A DNA stretch of 64,000 nt from Blastomussa wellsi. Its lineage: Eukaryota; Cnidaria; Anthozoa; Scleractinia; Plerogyridae. The notes beneath the pieces are model-generated. The model had not been told where the DNA came from. It saw nothing but the letters and a program-made list of their open reading frames with translations, and ran no database searches. The stretch covers positions 9,011,887-9,075,886 of the forward strand of contig OX393568.1 of assembly GCA_947652115.1 (NCBI GenBank), written 5' to 3'. The position numbers and the translations under genes were made by a program. This document shows, piece after piece, positions 23,331-36,668 of this stretch (the stretch's first letter is position 1; every line of letters starts with the position of its first letter).

Positions 23331-24237
23331 CTCGATAAAATTGATACAAGAAACACGCCCTCTACGACACAGAATGGCTTTCTCTAAGAAGATCTACAGC
23401 AGTTTTCAGAGAAGCTGGACTAAGACAAATATCCGTGATAATGAACCGCATCTTGCAACAGTGTCAATTTATTAATAGCCGGGCTCGGCGTCACAAACAG
23501 CAAATGCAAGCTATCAACATCTTCACGGAAAGTCTTCACCCTTCCCTTTGGCAGCGAAGTTATGAGAACTTAAACATATCTTGCAAATATAAATGAGCCA
23601 AAACAAACCGAGCGTACAAAACACATTGAACATTACAGAGGTGTCAAACTACTAATGGTAAATCGTTCAGACGTCTGACCTCTATACATCTGCAGGGCGG
23701 CTACGATGTTATGGCTTCAGTTTGAAGAAAAAAAGCCCCCAAATAATACAGAATATAGTGCCCTTTAGAAACTAATGTGAAGCAAAATAGGTCGGAAGAC
23801 CGAATTAATAAACAGATCGACGGCAAATGAACAAATGTCACGAGCGATCGGTTCGTCCGCATAACGCGCATAAGGCCGTTGGATATGTCCAACTATCTAA
23901 ATTTCCAGCGAAGAATCGCTTCTTAAGGATTGTTCATCGCTCGAAATGGATGTCGAGGAAGACATAGTTGAAATTTAGCCCATGAAAATACAGGCTATAG
24001 TCCTCTGACTAGGAGAAGTTCAAAGCAACAGGAAACTATGTGTAAACAACACGCTAGAACCACTAACTACGTCATCGCCGCTTAATTCGTTCCCAGTCCC
24101 CGGAACCCCCTATTTACGAACTTCAAGCAGCAAAAAAACGGATTTTCTTGCCTTTCCACCGAATTTCTTTTGTCATTTGGAATAAGGGTACAATATACTA
24201 CAAAAGTGTGCAAAAAAAGTTTTACTTCATAGGCACT
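23331..24237. other. Non-coding host sequence, nothing recognised
   Basis: A frame without an initial ATG is open for about 85 codons at 23340-23595 but matches nothing I recognise. The rest shows no gene or repeat that I can name. Confidence 0.4.
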
Positions 24238-25686
24238 TTAAGGGTACTGAACAGGTTCGCGGGTCAACTGTGTGCATTTTTCTTTCTTTTACAAAAAACA
24301 GAAATCCGAAATCTTTTTTCACTCCGGAGTTATTGCGAATTTCCTTTTGTGCGTGACTCATTACGTCACACTTTAAAGGTGTAGAGCTGTCAACACTGCT
24401 AGATCAAACGCGGGAAATTGGCTTCCAACAGAGGGAATTTCCTTTGCTCGCATCGCTAACTTCTGTCGTTGCAGTACAGTTTTGGCTGGAGTTTTTGGAT
24501 GGAGAGAGAAAAGAACAGAAAAAAAGCGAGAAAAAAGTCCTTTGGATTCCGGAATGGTGGATTCTAGGCGTTCTTTATCGGACGAATCTGTTGAAACATC
24601 ACACGACAACAGCGACGAATTCACACTATTATAAAGGAACACAATACTGATGAGCCGATACGCTAAACAATACGGAACTGCTATCCAATGACTCTTAACC
24701 CAAGAATTTTAGAAGGTTCTTACTGCATGCACCGGTACGCGGACAGAAAAAAAGGAAAAGCAATCATAACAAACAAATATTTTATAGATGCGTGCTACAT
24801 ACGTACCCTGCTTCACGCATTTTTGGAGAGCACGCTTTCCCGATCGGCGGTTTGCTCGCGATTTTCGTTCGCCTTTTTTGAAGCCCTTGTACTCTTTGGT
24901 GATCCTTTTCCTCTTAATGGGCCGGAAATTGTTCAGTGTTTTCCCCATCGCGGTCAAAAGCCGCAAGAAATTACTACATTATAATTCTGCCTCAGAATTG
25001 TCGGCAAAGGATACTTTGATCTTGAAATAATATCTACCACCACTTTCCCGCGAGTTTCGCAAGATTGAACCTGATTGGTACATTAAGGCGATAAAGCGGA
25101 AAACCACTTCCCGTAGGAGTGCTATGTTTACGAAACTTTCTTTGCCGTATTTCTCGGCAAAATTTTTCGTGAAGTTTGTCATCTTTGAGCGGCTAGTTTG
25201 CATATGAGAATTCATCGTAGAAGAGTGAAATTTTGCTCAATGGTACATGAATCCCTCTTCTCCAAAACTGTGTCGGGCTTTAGCTTATTTGTTTTGCGTT
25301 TTGAAGATAAAAGTCCAAATGCTGTGTCAATCCGAGAAAAGTACGTGAACAAACTTTGAATTATAATAACTTTTTTTTGAGAGCTAATCTAACGATTCCC
25401 CGACACACTTTTAAAGCCAAACATGTGCTGAGTGGCATGCAGTCATTGTTTACTTCGAAGGGCCAAAATCCGACGCGAGTTTGCCGCACTTATATACATT
25501 GTTCTATTTGCATTTAACTGACTGCAGCTTCTCTGATATTTAATTTCACCAGTTAAAAACATTTCCACAACATTCTAGGTTCTATAATCTTTACAATGAT
25601 GTATAGGTTTAGGCACTTCCCTCAAATTACGCGCGCGTGAGGATCTTTTTGCGCAAAGCACCCGCGAACCTGTTCAGTACCCTTAA
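24238..25686. mobile_element. TTAA-flanked non-autonomous DNA transposon, 1.44 kb
   Basis: The element 24242-25682 starts GGGTACTGAACAGGTTCGCG and ends with the inverted copy. It is flanked on both sides by TTAA (24238-24241 and 25683-25686). A TTAA target duplication fits piggyBac-like elements. Internal frames (for example leftward 24709-24966 with many Lys/Arg, and 24979-25215) are short and unrecognised, so it lacks a full transposase. Confidence 0.7.
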
Positions 25687-27988
25687 GGTCATTCCCCTGT
25701 ATTGCATTGCGCATCCTTACTGCGCACGATTTATTGCGTCATCAGCGCGCGCACCTAAAGAAAACTGCGGCGTTTTCTTTACGGCTTTGCTCGTGAAGGA
25801 GATAAATCGTCGTTTTCTCGTAAACGAGTACGGTGACCTATATTTTTTTACCCTTTTTCTGAGACTAGCAATCACTTTCTTCCTATAGCAGGAATATAAA
25901 CAAATTCCCATTGCAGAAAAATAAATAATCGACGGAACGTGAACTTATTGAACATATATTGTGGCCTCGAGATCACTGCATACTAGTAACAAGTTCAATC
26001 AATGTCGACTGGAAATGCGTGATTTGATAATGAAACATATATTAAATTGTTCCTTGAAGGCGATACAGTATACTAGAGTTTTTCCCTTGTTTTGCTTTCT
26101 CCCTATTTTTTTCTTCACCCATAAGACGTGGCATGAGTTAGTCAAATGAAAACATTTCTGAGGCTGATATTTTAACGAATTATGGGGTATTTTCAAGGTG
26201 CTCCTGCTCCTAAACGAATATGAGAACCCCTCTTTTTCATTAAAAAATTTAAATTCCCTTGCGATGAACAACAAATGGGCAAAGTTTGAACGAAAATCTA
26301 TTGTCAGTTCTATTTTAGGGGATCTTGTCAATATAAAATAATGTCGTTATTAAGTAGTCTCGGTAAAACATATTTTGTTTCTTTTGAACTCATTTGTTTC
26401 TGGCCCCCACCTTCATTTAAGGCCCCCCTTGGAAAGACGTCTCGTTGCTCCACTTAGTTGAGTCTCCTGGCTAACATTTCCGTATTTTGGTTGAGCAGCC
26501 CGGGGGGTGGACGACCGCATTGGTTGTGCCTGTTAACGTGAAATGTTCAAAGCCAAGAGTTTCCTAAACATTGGCGTCGTTACTCATTTTTTATACTCTT
26601 TTACAACTCCAATTTTCATTTTAATTCTGTAAAGATTAATTAAGTGACAAACTGATACAAGAGACGGATGATCATTCTTAGCTTGCTGATAAAAACAACA
26701 GCGGCATGATGAAGGAGGAAGAAAGCAACGCCTGATACATTTATTTGACGAGTCGTCTGTAACAATTCCAGAATCTGGCCTTTTTTCTGATTGGTCATGA
26801 ACCAAAAGACAATATTAAGCTATATCTTGATTGATCTAAATATTTCCAGTAGACAAATTTCATCATGGCGGAGCGAGTTTTTGTTTTTATCTTATTCGTC
26901 CTTCATGTCCTTCCTTCCGCCGCTAGAAAAGATTACGCATGATCAAAGGTTAGTTGATTATGAGAAAGTTAAAAAAATCGTAAAATAGGGATACCTGGTG
27001 GGTTACAACTAACTCCTTTAAACGATCCGCTGATAGTAACTGTGTTGGAATGTGTGGCAAGTATTAGCTAAATACTTTCACGTTGAAACAAATCAAAATT
27101 GTGGGTATTTTTTATGCCTGTTTGCACGACCATACAAATGATGTAAGATTAAAGATTTATCAGACGTGGTCATAAAACTAAAGGTTGTTTGCCATTCCTG
27201 GCTATGAATATTGTTACCGGGTAAATTTCCTAAAGCGATGTACATACAACGGCATCCGCAATTTTCATTTTGTACGTATGTTAAATGTCAAACTTGAGCA
27301 AAATTACAGTGACAAGCTACAGTATTAGTTTAATATAGCTCATAGGGCAGAATGCTGTGACATTCATTAAATATTCATGATCACCGAAGCGCAAATACGC
27401 GCTCTGAAAAGCCCAAAATTAGAGAAGAAAGGGCCATAATTGGCCAAGTAACGTTGATAAAACTTACTTTCCTGATCTCAAGAAAATAAAATCTAAAAAC
27501 CCACGCACGGAATTTTGAAGAGGAATGCTGTATCTACAATTTAAGACCAAAATAAAGAAGATTGAACAAGTGGAAGGAGTATCCTTTTGCACTTGAAAAT
27601 AAGGAAAAATTGACCATTTTTTGTATGGAGTCCGTTTTCCAAAGCGAATTTCTCAAAACTTTTACTGAATTTCGACAACCCACGCACGGTTTAGGAAAAA
27701 TTCATCCTTTCTCATCAAGAATATGCAAAAAGTTTACAAATTGGTCAACGGGAACCACTATCCTTTTCAGTTTGAAAACTGCTGGTTGGATTAGCGTTCG
27801 AAAATGGCGCGTCTTGAGCGAGCGAGCTATTGTTTTAAGCCTTCGATTGAATAACAATGGTTGCCAAGACTAAACAATAGACCATTCATGAAAACCATTC
27901 AGTTGTAAAATTTTCAAGATTACCGCGAATTTTAAAAGTATGTAAAGTAAAGCAGCTGGTTTATTCAAACAGCCGATCATATCGCGCA
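25687..27988. other. Non-coding host sequence, nothing recognised
   Basis: AT-rich, short frames only; no repeat family or RNA gene is identified. Confidence 0.4.
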
Positions 27989-28393
27989 ATGGAAAAAGTC
28001 ATGGAAAACGTCAGCGATCGGGAGCTCTTTTCAGAGCTCTTTGACAACCCGATCAATCCGTTACATGTTCATATTGTGCCTCCATTTGTGAAAGAAAACA
28101 ACCCGATGTTCTATCTTCAAATAAACGGAGAGGCTGCGTTCAAATGGCGAGAAAGTTATGGTCAGCCCTTCAAAGTATTTTGCTTACTCCAACGAAGCAT
28201 CTTGCCCCTTGGATACCAACTTACGGCATCTGCTGAAGAGCGGGTTGGAAAAGCGTTTAGCGAAAGCATCAGGCGATTTTGGCGGAGAATTCAAACAATC
28301 AAGAACGGAAATAAGAGAAAACAATTGAAATCAGAGACATGGTGGACGGCAGCGTTTTTCCATGTTTACACAAATCAAATTGTTGGGAAATGA
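27989..28393 (+). CDS. Hypothetical ORF
   Basis: A 134-codon ATG-to-stop frame with mixed composition and Trp/Phe-rich segments (FRRFWRRIQ-like end). No family, splice sites or neighbours support it. It could be an unspliced host exon or an old transposon gene. Confidence 0.3.
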   Translation: MEKVMENVSDRELFSELFDNPINPLHVHIVPPFVKENNPMFYLQINGEAAFKWRESYGQPFKVFCLLQRSILPLGYQLTASAEERVGKAFSESIRRFWRRIQTIKNGNKRKQLKSETWWTAAFFHVYTNQIVGK

Positions 28394-29528
28394 AAGAAAG
28401 CTGAGTAATTTATACTATTTCATGCGCCGGCAAAGGCTTGCCGACGGATCGAAAGCCGCCAATGGCGATCACGTTTTTGACAAAAGATTTTATTCCGGCC
28501 AATGGTTGTAATAGTTCTAGAATATATTACTTTCATACATTTTTGCGTAGAAACATCACGATTCTTTGCGAACGAGACTCATTTCAACTGATAGTAAAGT
28601 GAAGTAAATCATATCAAACCAGTTGTATCTTATTAAAAAAAATCGAGATAATAACCAATCCAACGCATCAATCGAATGATAATCGATCGTTCGATACCCG
28701 AACGTTCGATATTGTTTGTTTGGCAAAACTTTATTGTGAGCTCCATTATGAATGATTAGAGTTCGCTTGGGCTCGCTGATTGTCGACCAATTCAATAGGA
28801 TTAATTGATCGGCATCAAAGCGAGAGGAAATTGATCGCTTCGTCCGGGCCGCTACTGATTTCAGTAATCAAGCGTTCTTTCACACGGCAACCACCGTTCA
28901 ATAAAAACACGTGAAGTCCAAGGACTATTGCAGGGTTGATTCACTACGAAATATATTCAGAGCTAACAACATTTCGGCTGTGTAATATTTTTGCGCAAAC
29001 TGCACTATACAGCGAATGATTTTTTTTTTTCACGGCACAATCATCCTGCTCGCGCGGCAACAATAAAATTCGCTTTGTTTCCGGGGCTTGCGTTTCAAGT
29101 TCGATTTTCACGAAAACACAACGTTCTTTTGACGAAACAAAACCAAAGCGAAACTTATAATTATACATCGGTGTCCAACTTTCGCGAAACAAACAACGCC
29201 AAGTTTATTCAAACGAAGGGAGAAACAAAAGCGGGTTGTGGTCATTGAAACAAAGGGAGTAACAATAGCGCACTAAAGCTATTGTTCAGTTTGCCGCTAC
29301 GTTCAAGTTAATGAGTATTGCCGCGCGTTCATAGCAACCAATGAAAGAGCTTCTTTCTGGGCTTTCATGAATAGTAATAAGCGTTATGACAGACCTATGC
29401 GTCTTCTTGAACTGTAAGTGAATGTCACAAGAACAATAGTCATTCTACGCTATGTAACATATTACAAACAACAAGCAAGTGCTTTTAAAGCGAATTGACG
29501 TGATATATTTATTATTCTCATCTTTAAG
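28394..29528. other. Non-coding host sequence
   Basis: AT-rich, no feature recognised apart from the acceptor of the exon at 29529. Confidence 0.4.
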
Positions 29529-29764
29529 CCCATCGACTGCGTATCCCTGGCATTGTGGTACCTATTGTTATTGGAGCTGTTCTTTCTGCTATCATCGTCG
29601 CCGTCGTTAAATGCACAAAGATAAGGCGATCAATAACACAAGAAGGCAGTTCCCAGCTTCCACTCCTACTTGAATCTGTTGCGTCTTTCCCCGATGATGA
29701 TGAAGACATGATTGACTTGACTGAAGACAACAACACGGCCCCTGGAACATCTGAGACAGCTTAG
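29529..29764 (+). CDS. Orphan transmembrane and cytoplasmic-tail terminal exon
   Basis: A phase-1 acceptor (TTATTCTCATCTTTAAG) ends at 29528. The exon encodes a juxtamembrane Pro-rich start, one membrane helix (VVPIVIGAVLSAIIVAVV), a basic stop-transfer KCTKIRR and an acidic tail ending at a stop. Its length (236 bases) and entry phase equal those of the terminal exon of the CUB receptor at 49094-49329, so it is probably the last exon of a related receptor. No CUB exon is found upstream in the window. Confidence 0.55.
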
Positions 29765-31924
29765 AAAATAATGAAGTAGCCGCAGACGTGGAACAATAAA
29801 CGACACGATAGCGTTATTGCAAGTTGCCCTAGAAGCTGGAAGTTATCATAACTTGTACCAATTTTCTATTTGAGCTATTCGACCTGATAGGTTCTACGGT
29901 GCATATGCACAGGCTTGCTATCCTCTGTGGGCTTCTTATTAATCTTGTTCCAGAGAGTATTGTTTTAATGGGTTGGACTGTAAAATAAGTAAGGTGTATA
30001 ACGAGCTAAAGACAGCACGGTTACAAATTAGAATTGTCTGCTGCTTAAAGATCCATGGCGCGCGCAACTTGCATTCGACAGACTGGCCAGAGTCCGTTGT
30101 TGGTTTTGCCTTGCCTCGCCCCAAACCTCTCCCTTACATACCGCCTTGTTGTGTATAAAACCGCACCCCCGACTCTTAGAAAAAAGACCGACTACAAGTA
30201 CCCTACAAGTACTCTAGATGACTGGATATTGTCCAAGCTTTTTTGCGTGTTTATGTACCAACACACCACTGAGGACAAGAATCGCACAAGGAAATGAAAG
30301 AGGCAAGACCCAGCGGTTGCGTTAATCCACTCGAAAAGCGAGGTGTGCAAAATTATTGAGGTCCAAATATAAAGCGGCATAAAAACGAATGCAAGTAACG
30401 TTTCTACAAGGGTTTTAAACAGAATTTAATTTCATTTAATTAGAACTTTTTCCCACTATTGCAATTGTAACTTGGCACTTTTCTTATTGCAGATTTATTG
30501 TAATTTTTGTATTATATGTTAATAATCGAGTGAAAAAATAACCTGGAATTAGCGAATCAGGTACCTTAATAAATATAGATTACTTCATAGAAAGTGCGAC
30601 GTGGCCAGTGCGGCGTACGGATTTTTATTCACGAGTTGCAAAACGTTGGAAAACGAAGGAGTGAGGGCAGCGAACGAGTGAGTTTTCCAAAGTTTGCGAC
30701 GCACTTTCTATGCTGTAATTTGTTTATTATACATAACGAGTACCCAACCATTGTAACTTAAAGCGATTTTTCTAGTTAAACGCAGCGCGAGGAAAACAAA
30801 GCTGCAAATGCATTCTGATGGATTTCCGAGCGAGATCTCTTTTAAACAGAAAAGAGAAATTACGGCGGTGACAAGCTATTGTCAACAAGAACTTTTAAAT
30901 AGCGGTATAAAACGCAGTGTGTTTTAGTTTTTAAAAGAAAAACTTTAGTTATCGCGTAGAGAAACGTCGCCATAAGTGAATAAACTGGCGAATTTTTGGA
31001 CAAAAATTGCGATAACACAAGGAGTCGGTTCATTAAACAATAATTACGACGTAAATCCACATTCAAAAGTGCAATATTTACTTTACCCTGGTGTTCCGAA
31101 GAGTGCTTGAATTTTCTCAGAAAGTCCACGGCTGCGTTGTATCAAAGCCACAATGAAAGTTTTTCATTTCTTGGCTTTCCCTTATCGACATTTAGTTTGT
31201 CTTTGCTCCGCCTGAAGAATCATTTTAGCATTTCCATGTCATAACTGTGTTCTTAAGGTGGCTCCGTAGTTATTACGAGCGAATTCGTCATTTCCAAACT
31301 TTGCGTCATAACTTTGACGGCTTCAGCGCGATGGCAATGAAACTTTGGCAAAACTTTCTCCTATCATTCAGTAAAAATATAATTATATTTGATTTAACTG
31401 ATGAAAAATATTTTGATGGACCTACCCTCTTGAAAAAAATCGCATCCAGCAAAAAATTTTGCTGATAAATTTTTGCTAAACTTCTAGAATCAGCACGTAT
31501 TAACTTAATACATATCATAGCCACGTTTCAAGAAAATCGTTGGAGCAGAATTGCGGAAATCTCATGGTCTCTTATATTCAGCTTTATCGTTGTTTTTATA
31601 TTTTCTGTACTTGATGCTCTTTGACGAAACGAGCCACGAACCCAAATTTCTGTGAGAAGCCTCGCCAATGCTTGCTAAGTCAGTGCGAAGCCGATTGTCG
31701 ATCGTCCAACTGTTAAAGGTATTCGCTAGTTCTGTAAACATAAAATGGTCGTTAACCTCCTCACACCTTCAAAGTTGCCTTTTACAATATTTTTCGAAAA
31801 CTATACCCCAATTTTATGTCATATTTCCTCCGTATGAATTTCAAGATATTACAATACTTTTGCCTCGACTTTTGTTGCTTTGCCATGCTGCGAATTTGAG
31901 AATTGCAGTTGGTATTGTAACACA
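29765..31924. other. Non-coding host sequence with a short inverted repeat
   Basis: The inverted pair CATAGAAAGTGCG (about 30588) and CGCACTTTCTATG (about 30700) bounds a MITE-like 125-base segment. Nothing else is recognised. Confidence 0.4.
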
Positions 31925-32790
31925 CTCTGCGATAGGCTCGATTACCAGCCGCTGTTCGGGAACCGGAGCCCGCGCTCCTCCCCGAACTCACGGCTGGACG
32001 CGTGAGAATGCCATTGTTGATTTCCGCCAATCAGGAGGTCGCCTGCTCAAATCGAGCAGGCTACGAAGGCCGCATAAATTATTTCTTCAAAGTAGATTTT
32101 CAGAATGACGGATGCGAAGGAGTGATTTGGTTTGGCGTGTGATCGTATTTTGAAGCGCTTTAAGTCGAGAAAATGAAAGATCCACAGAGAAATATAACAA
32201 GATGAGATTTCTGTTTGATACTTTTAGTATTTGTGGTTGGTTTTAGACCGTAGCCCATGGTGATCGTTTTTGGCAATTCCACACTTTTCCTCCCCGACTC
32301 GTACCTAGTAACAATTGCTTGAAATATTAAAAGAACAATTTAGCTATCACGTTGTTTGAATCGATGACCGAAGAAAGGCCTTTTGCGGCCTTCACTCTTC
32401 CTTGATCTGCTGCATGGCGAAGAGATTTTGTTCGACGCGACAACGCTGGGCGCTTTTCTATTATTCGTTTCAAACTTTTCCTTCGACTGGCGATGAATAG
32501 TTTTTGTATCTTCTCGGAGCTTTTCAAAGAGCTTTGACTTTTCGATGGCAACATCGAAATAAGAGCAAGAACAAGTTGCTGGTATTGGCGCGTGTGTACA
32601 TTTAGGCTTGCTTTTCGAGTCCTAATTCACATCCGGTGACATCTGAGAATGCATTAATTATTTGTTTTTCAAATACGTCACAGACATGGATGGCCGCTCA
32701 CGCGTCCAGCCGTCTCTTCTCGGGGAGGAACGAAGACCGGACTCGAGAGAGCGGCGGAAATCGAGCCTAACTCTGCGACTGATCTGTGGC
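31925..32790. repeat. Foldback element with GC-rich inverted arms
   Basis: CACGGCTGGACGCGTGAG near 31988 is mirrored by CTCACGCGTCCAGCCGT near 32697. Flanking blocks (the accgga/ggagg stretches and the TCGAT/ATCGA parts) are also inverted. The arms are about 80 bases and separated by about 700 bases. Confidence 0.6.
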
Positions 32791-32805
32791 AAAGCAGACG
32801 AGCAG

Positions 32806-33070
32806 TTTTGTTTATGTAATTTTGAATACGAAATTAGCACGTGCGGCAGAATTCGCACCTTTATAAGGGGGCGGCAGAGATATACAACAATATCACAATT
32901 TAAAAGTGTGTTAAAAACATCAAGGCAAACAAAAGAAAATCCTCGTCTACCCTCTCCTCCTGGGGTTGTCAGCGCGCATATCACTGACGCCCCCTTATAA
33001 AGGTGTGAATTATTTGGATAACTGCCGCATGTGCTCATTTGGTATTCAAAATTACATAAACAAAACTGAT
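32806..33070. repeat. MITE-like inverted repeat
   Basis: TTTTGTTTATGTAATTTTGA at about 32808 and its inverted copy near 33040-33065. CCTTTATAAGGGGGC near 32869 is mirrored by GCCCCCTTATAAAGG near 32989. Arms of about 85 bases form a hairpin of about 260 bases. Confidence 0.7.
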
Positions 33071-33669
33071 GCTGATTGGTTATATTTTCACATGTGAAGA
33101 AAGCTATACGCGAAGCTGATTGGACGTATCGCTTTCCTCGCATGTCAAAATATAGCAAATATGTATATGTATTAGGACTACATGCTGTCCGATTTGGAAA
33201 TAATTGGATGATAAATTTGGCAGTCCGAGGAATTTTTTGAATCCAATTATTTTCAAATTGGCCAAGCATATAGTCCTGTTACCTATTAATTATATAGCAT
33301 CCAAAAATATATGAACACGACAAATGTTTCATCCTCCAAACTAGTTTTTCTTGACAATTAATTGGTTGATGGGGGGTATCCAGATTTTTCTTAAATTGGA
33401 CAGTTTGAGCAAAAACTGTCCAATTTATTTTAAATTTGGACAGTTGGTAAAAATTATTAAAAAATGAATCTGTTGACAATAATTCTATTGCAAGGTTTAT
33501 TGCCTAAAATTGTTGTTATGTATATAATAAAGTCATTCATTGTTCTATTTATTTGCCGTTTTTATTTGTAGAGCGTTTTTAACACACACTTTTTTTTCAA
33601 GAACCTCACGCCATCCTGACAATTATAAAACTTAAAAAGACGCCACAATTAAATTACACACATCATTTA
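33071..33669. other. Non-coding host sequence
   Basis: AT-rich; nothing recognised. Confidence 0.35.
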
Positions 33670-33847
33670 GGGCGCGTTTGTTTGGGATATTCCGGAATAA
33701 GAATATATTCCGGCTATTCTGCCCCTGGGAGCAGAACAGCCGGAATGGAAATCCAGGTATTCCGGAATGAGAATAGCTCCCAAACAAACGCTTACTCGCA
33801 TTATTCCAATTATTCTTATTCCGGATTGATCCCAAACGAACGCGCCC
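33670..33847. mobile_element. MITE 1 with TTA target duplication
   Basis: It starts GGGCGCGTTTGTTTGGGA and ends with TCCCAAACGAACGCGCCC. TTA on each side (33667-33669, 33848-33850) fits the three-base TWA duplication of PIF/Harbinger-type elements. Confidence 0.7.
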
Positions 33848-33850
33848 TTA

Positions 33851-33937
33851 GGGTGCGTTTCTTTGGAGTGATTCGGGTCAGGATCACTGATCTGAGATCA
33901 CTCGAGCAAAGATCATCCCAATTAAAGGAACGCAACC
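33851..33937. mobile_element. MITE 2, directly abutting MITE 1
   Basis: It starts GGGTGCGTTTCTTTGG and ends AAAGGAACGCAACC, flanked by TTA (33848-33850 and 33938-33940). It uses the same TTA as MITE 1, so one inserted at the duplicated target of the other. Confidence 0.65.
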
Positions 33938-34002
33938 TTAGTGCCTTCCCAGTCATTTGAATGTAGCTATCGCTTGTAATAAAATGTTGTGTAGAACGCT
34001 GT

Positions 34003-36116
34003 TCAAAGCCGTTCCTCTGATTCACGAAACACCAGTGGCATCGAGTGTTCTTGCTCCAACAATCGAAAACGTTCTTCTTTGTTAGTCCTGTTCGTCATTA
34101 GCAATATGTCGCTCTCGATTCTGCAAAGCCTGTCAGATGAGGATGAACACTTTCTTGCGGCTAATCTTTGTCTCCTACACTTAAAAATCACTGGCACAGC
34201 GATAATGATGAATAGCAATAAAATACCACCAAGAATGGGAAGAAGTAATGCTAACACCATGTTCTCTGCAAAGAGTCAACAAAGTCAGATCTTAATTAAT
34301 AGGTAGTGTGAATATCATATAGTACAAAATGCAAAAGAGATGACTTTTAACACGATGGAGAGGCTTTTTAAACTTGATAAACAGAGGCTCTTCTTTTCGG
34401 GGCGAATTCTTACTTACAGTGCGACTACTGTAACCGGGGTCACCCAGACAAAGTTAACCAATCACAAAGCAGAACGGAAACAATAGATTTCAGCAATTTT
34501 TTAACTTCAGCCAATGAAATGTCGAGTACAGAACAATGAAATTTCAACTTGCTCGTTCGCCAAGAAAACAGCTCGATACAAACTTTGGCTGTATGGCACT
34601 GAGTTTTCAACTAATTTCGATTGCAGCCCTTTTGAACTTGAGTTCTTGTGACAGCAACATTTGGAAGGTAAATATTAGTGATGTTTATGAAAGAGAAGTT
34701 CGAAACAGGGAAAGAAACGCCGTGCCGTTTGTCTCAACTGTGCGTGGCGGAATTCGCTCGTGACAATGTCAAGTTTTCTCTTCTCTACGGCATCAAATGG
34801 AGTTTTGGTAGCACCATTTGGAAAATAAATTCTGAACTGCCTAACGTACCAGTGAAAGCGACGGTCATAGTTTAGTCAAAGTGCGTGGCGTATTCAGTTG
34901 CAAACAACCGCGAAAACACGGCTTGTTCGCCGGCGTGATAAATTTAGTTTTCTGCGCTGTCGGATCGTTGAGTTCTACCTATCGAAAGCGTTAATAGACG
35001 GCTGCATGCAGGCTAGCGTATCGGCCGTATACATCCAAAGTTTCGGCAATTCAGCGAGTTTGAATAAGCACGCACAAAAAATGCTTTGTGATCGGTTAAC
35101 TTTGTCTGGGTGACCGCGGTAACAGTTGCCGCACTGTAATTAGGACTCGCCGGGAAAATCAACCAAATCTTTCCTTTCTTCTTTAACTACGACCTACTAC
35201 GAACTCCAAGTTAAAATTTGATAATGAAATTCATGATTGATGAGAAATACGAAATTTTCCTACAAATCATCTTAACAAAAAGCAAGACTAATTTTTAAAA
35301 TTACTGTAAATCACTACTTTAACAAAGGCCTTCGATTACCTTCGTTCGATTCTACGCCAATAATTTCAGTAATCTTATTAGTAAAGGTACATGCATGTCA
35401 AACCCTTCGATGGACTTGCATCCCATCCAGGGGGGGTGGGAGGAGTAGAAATACTCCTAGTCGCTTCATTCTACAGAAACCGGGATAGCCTTCCGCGGCC
35501 GATATAGGCCATTAGGCTTGTACGAAGACTCACCTTACTATTTGTATCTCCGGCACATTTTCCCTGAATGTTACTCTGATCAAAACCTTTAACGACTTTA
35601 AGCGATTAAAATAGTTTGCGTCTCAGTGTTTTCAGCTGATTGCAGATTTGAATAAGCTTCGCTTCCCTTCCACAGAGTGAGAGAATAGATAGAGATAGAG
35701 ACAGAGAATCGGAAGAAAAACCTCGTAATTATAATGAGCACAGCACCCCGCCATACCTGTGCTTAACATAGCCTCAAATCCAAAAGAGCCATTGTTCGAT
35801 CTGCTGCTTGACTTGAATCTGATCAACAACGCGTTTCCTGTTGAGAAGAAACTAGGCGGCCTCTGGCTGGCGCAAAACCTGCCAATCATTCTGCTAGCAT
35901 TACGTGCACCATCGTACACCTCCAAAATGTCACAGTGGAATGATGTATTACAGGTTCTGCTGGCACATTCACCGAGCTTAAACATGTAAAATGTTACCTT
36001 GATTCTGTATCTATATGGTGCGATAACCGCCCAGGCACATTCAACACCAGGTGGGTACGATTTCGGAAAGTTAGGACTCCTTATCACATCACTAAGGACA
36101 TCGGTCAAGTCTACTT
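34003..36116 (-). CDS. CUB-domain single-pass membrane protein, last two exons
   Basis: Exon A (36116-35757) begins after TTTTTTAG in phase 1. It encodes one CUB domain with SPNFPKSYPPG, CAWAVIAP, DILEVYDG and a SFGFEA end, and leaves at a G/GTATGG donor in phase 1. Exon B (34265-34003) enters after CTTTGCAG in phase 1. It encodes a membrane helix (LLLPILGGILLLFIIIAV), a basic stop-transfer and a Ser/Glu-rich tail ending at a stop. The phases agree. CUB domains bind proteins or sugars outside the cell. Upstream exons including the signal peptide are not identified, so the gene is partial here. Confidence 0.75.
35395..35545 (+). repeat. SINE 3' part, inside an intron of the leftward CUB gene
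   Basis: CGATGGACTTGCATCCCATC followed by AGTAGAAATACTCCTAGTCG matches the tail of the tRNA-derived SINE at 49726-49960 and lacks the tRNA-like head. Confidence 0.55.
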
Positions 36117-36668
36117 CTAAAAAAGAAAGAAGAAACAAGTTCAGAAACACAAACTACTGCACAGGGGCGCGCGGATCGAGCACTAACTTCCAATTATACT
36201 GTGGGGGACGTACGTACTGATTCTAGTACTCTCACTGATGAAGGAGGATATACAAGTGCGACTTAATTTTAAATGGTGGAGAATGGAAAGGAATATTTAT
36301 CAAACGGAAGCACTCCTAGGGTAGGTATCGAGCTTTAGGGTAAAAATCGTATATTTTTATAAGAGTTTCAAGAAATGACCACCATCGCCTGCCTTCTTGG
36401 TCATTATAAACGACTATGCGCCAAACGTGGTGCTGTGGAGACAAACCCCAGCATCAACAGGTAAACAGATACCCAGGGACAGGAGGTGGGGCGCTCTCTA
36501 AAGTGAACTACTGGACCTATACGCGAAAACAGTACATATTCCAGACTGGAGGGACATAAAAGGGTCGGGTTTTCACGAGATGGAGCATACAAAGGGTAGG
36601 AAAACTGGCTTTCAGGTATTTAACTTTTCAAAACACCTCGAACAGTCCATTCATTTAATGTTACAGAT
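36117..36668. other. Non-coding, nothing recognised
   Basis: Short frames only; could hold an unrecognised upstream exon of the leftward CUB gene. Confidence 0.3.

Noticed and set aside
23340..23595. Open frame of about 85 codons without ATG just right of the element
   Set aside because: No family, no start codon near its beginning and no splice evidence; kept only as a remark.
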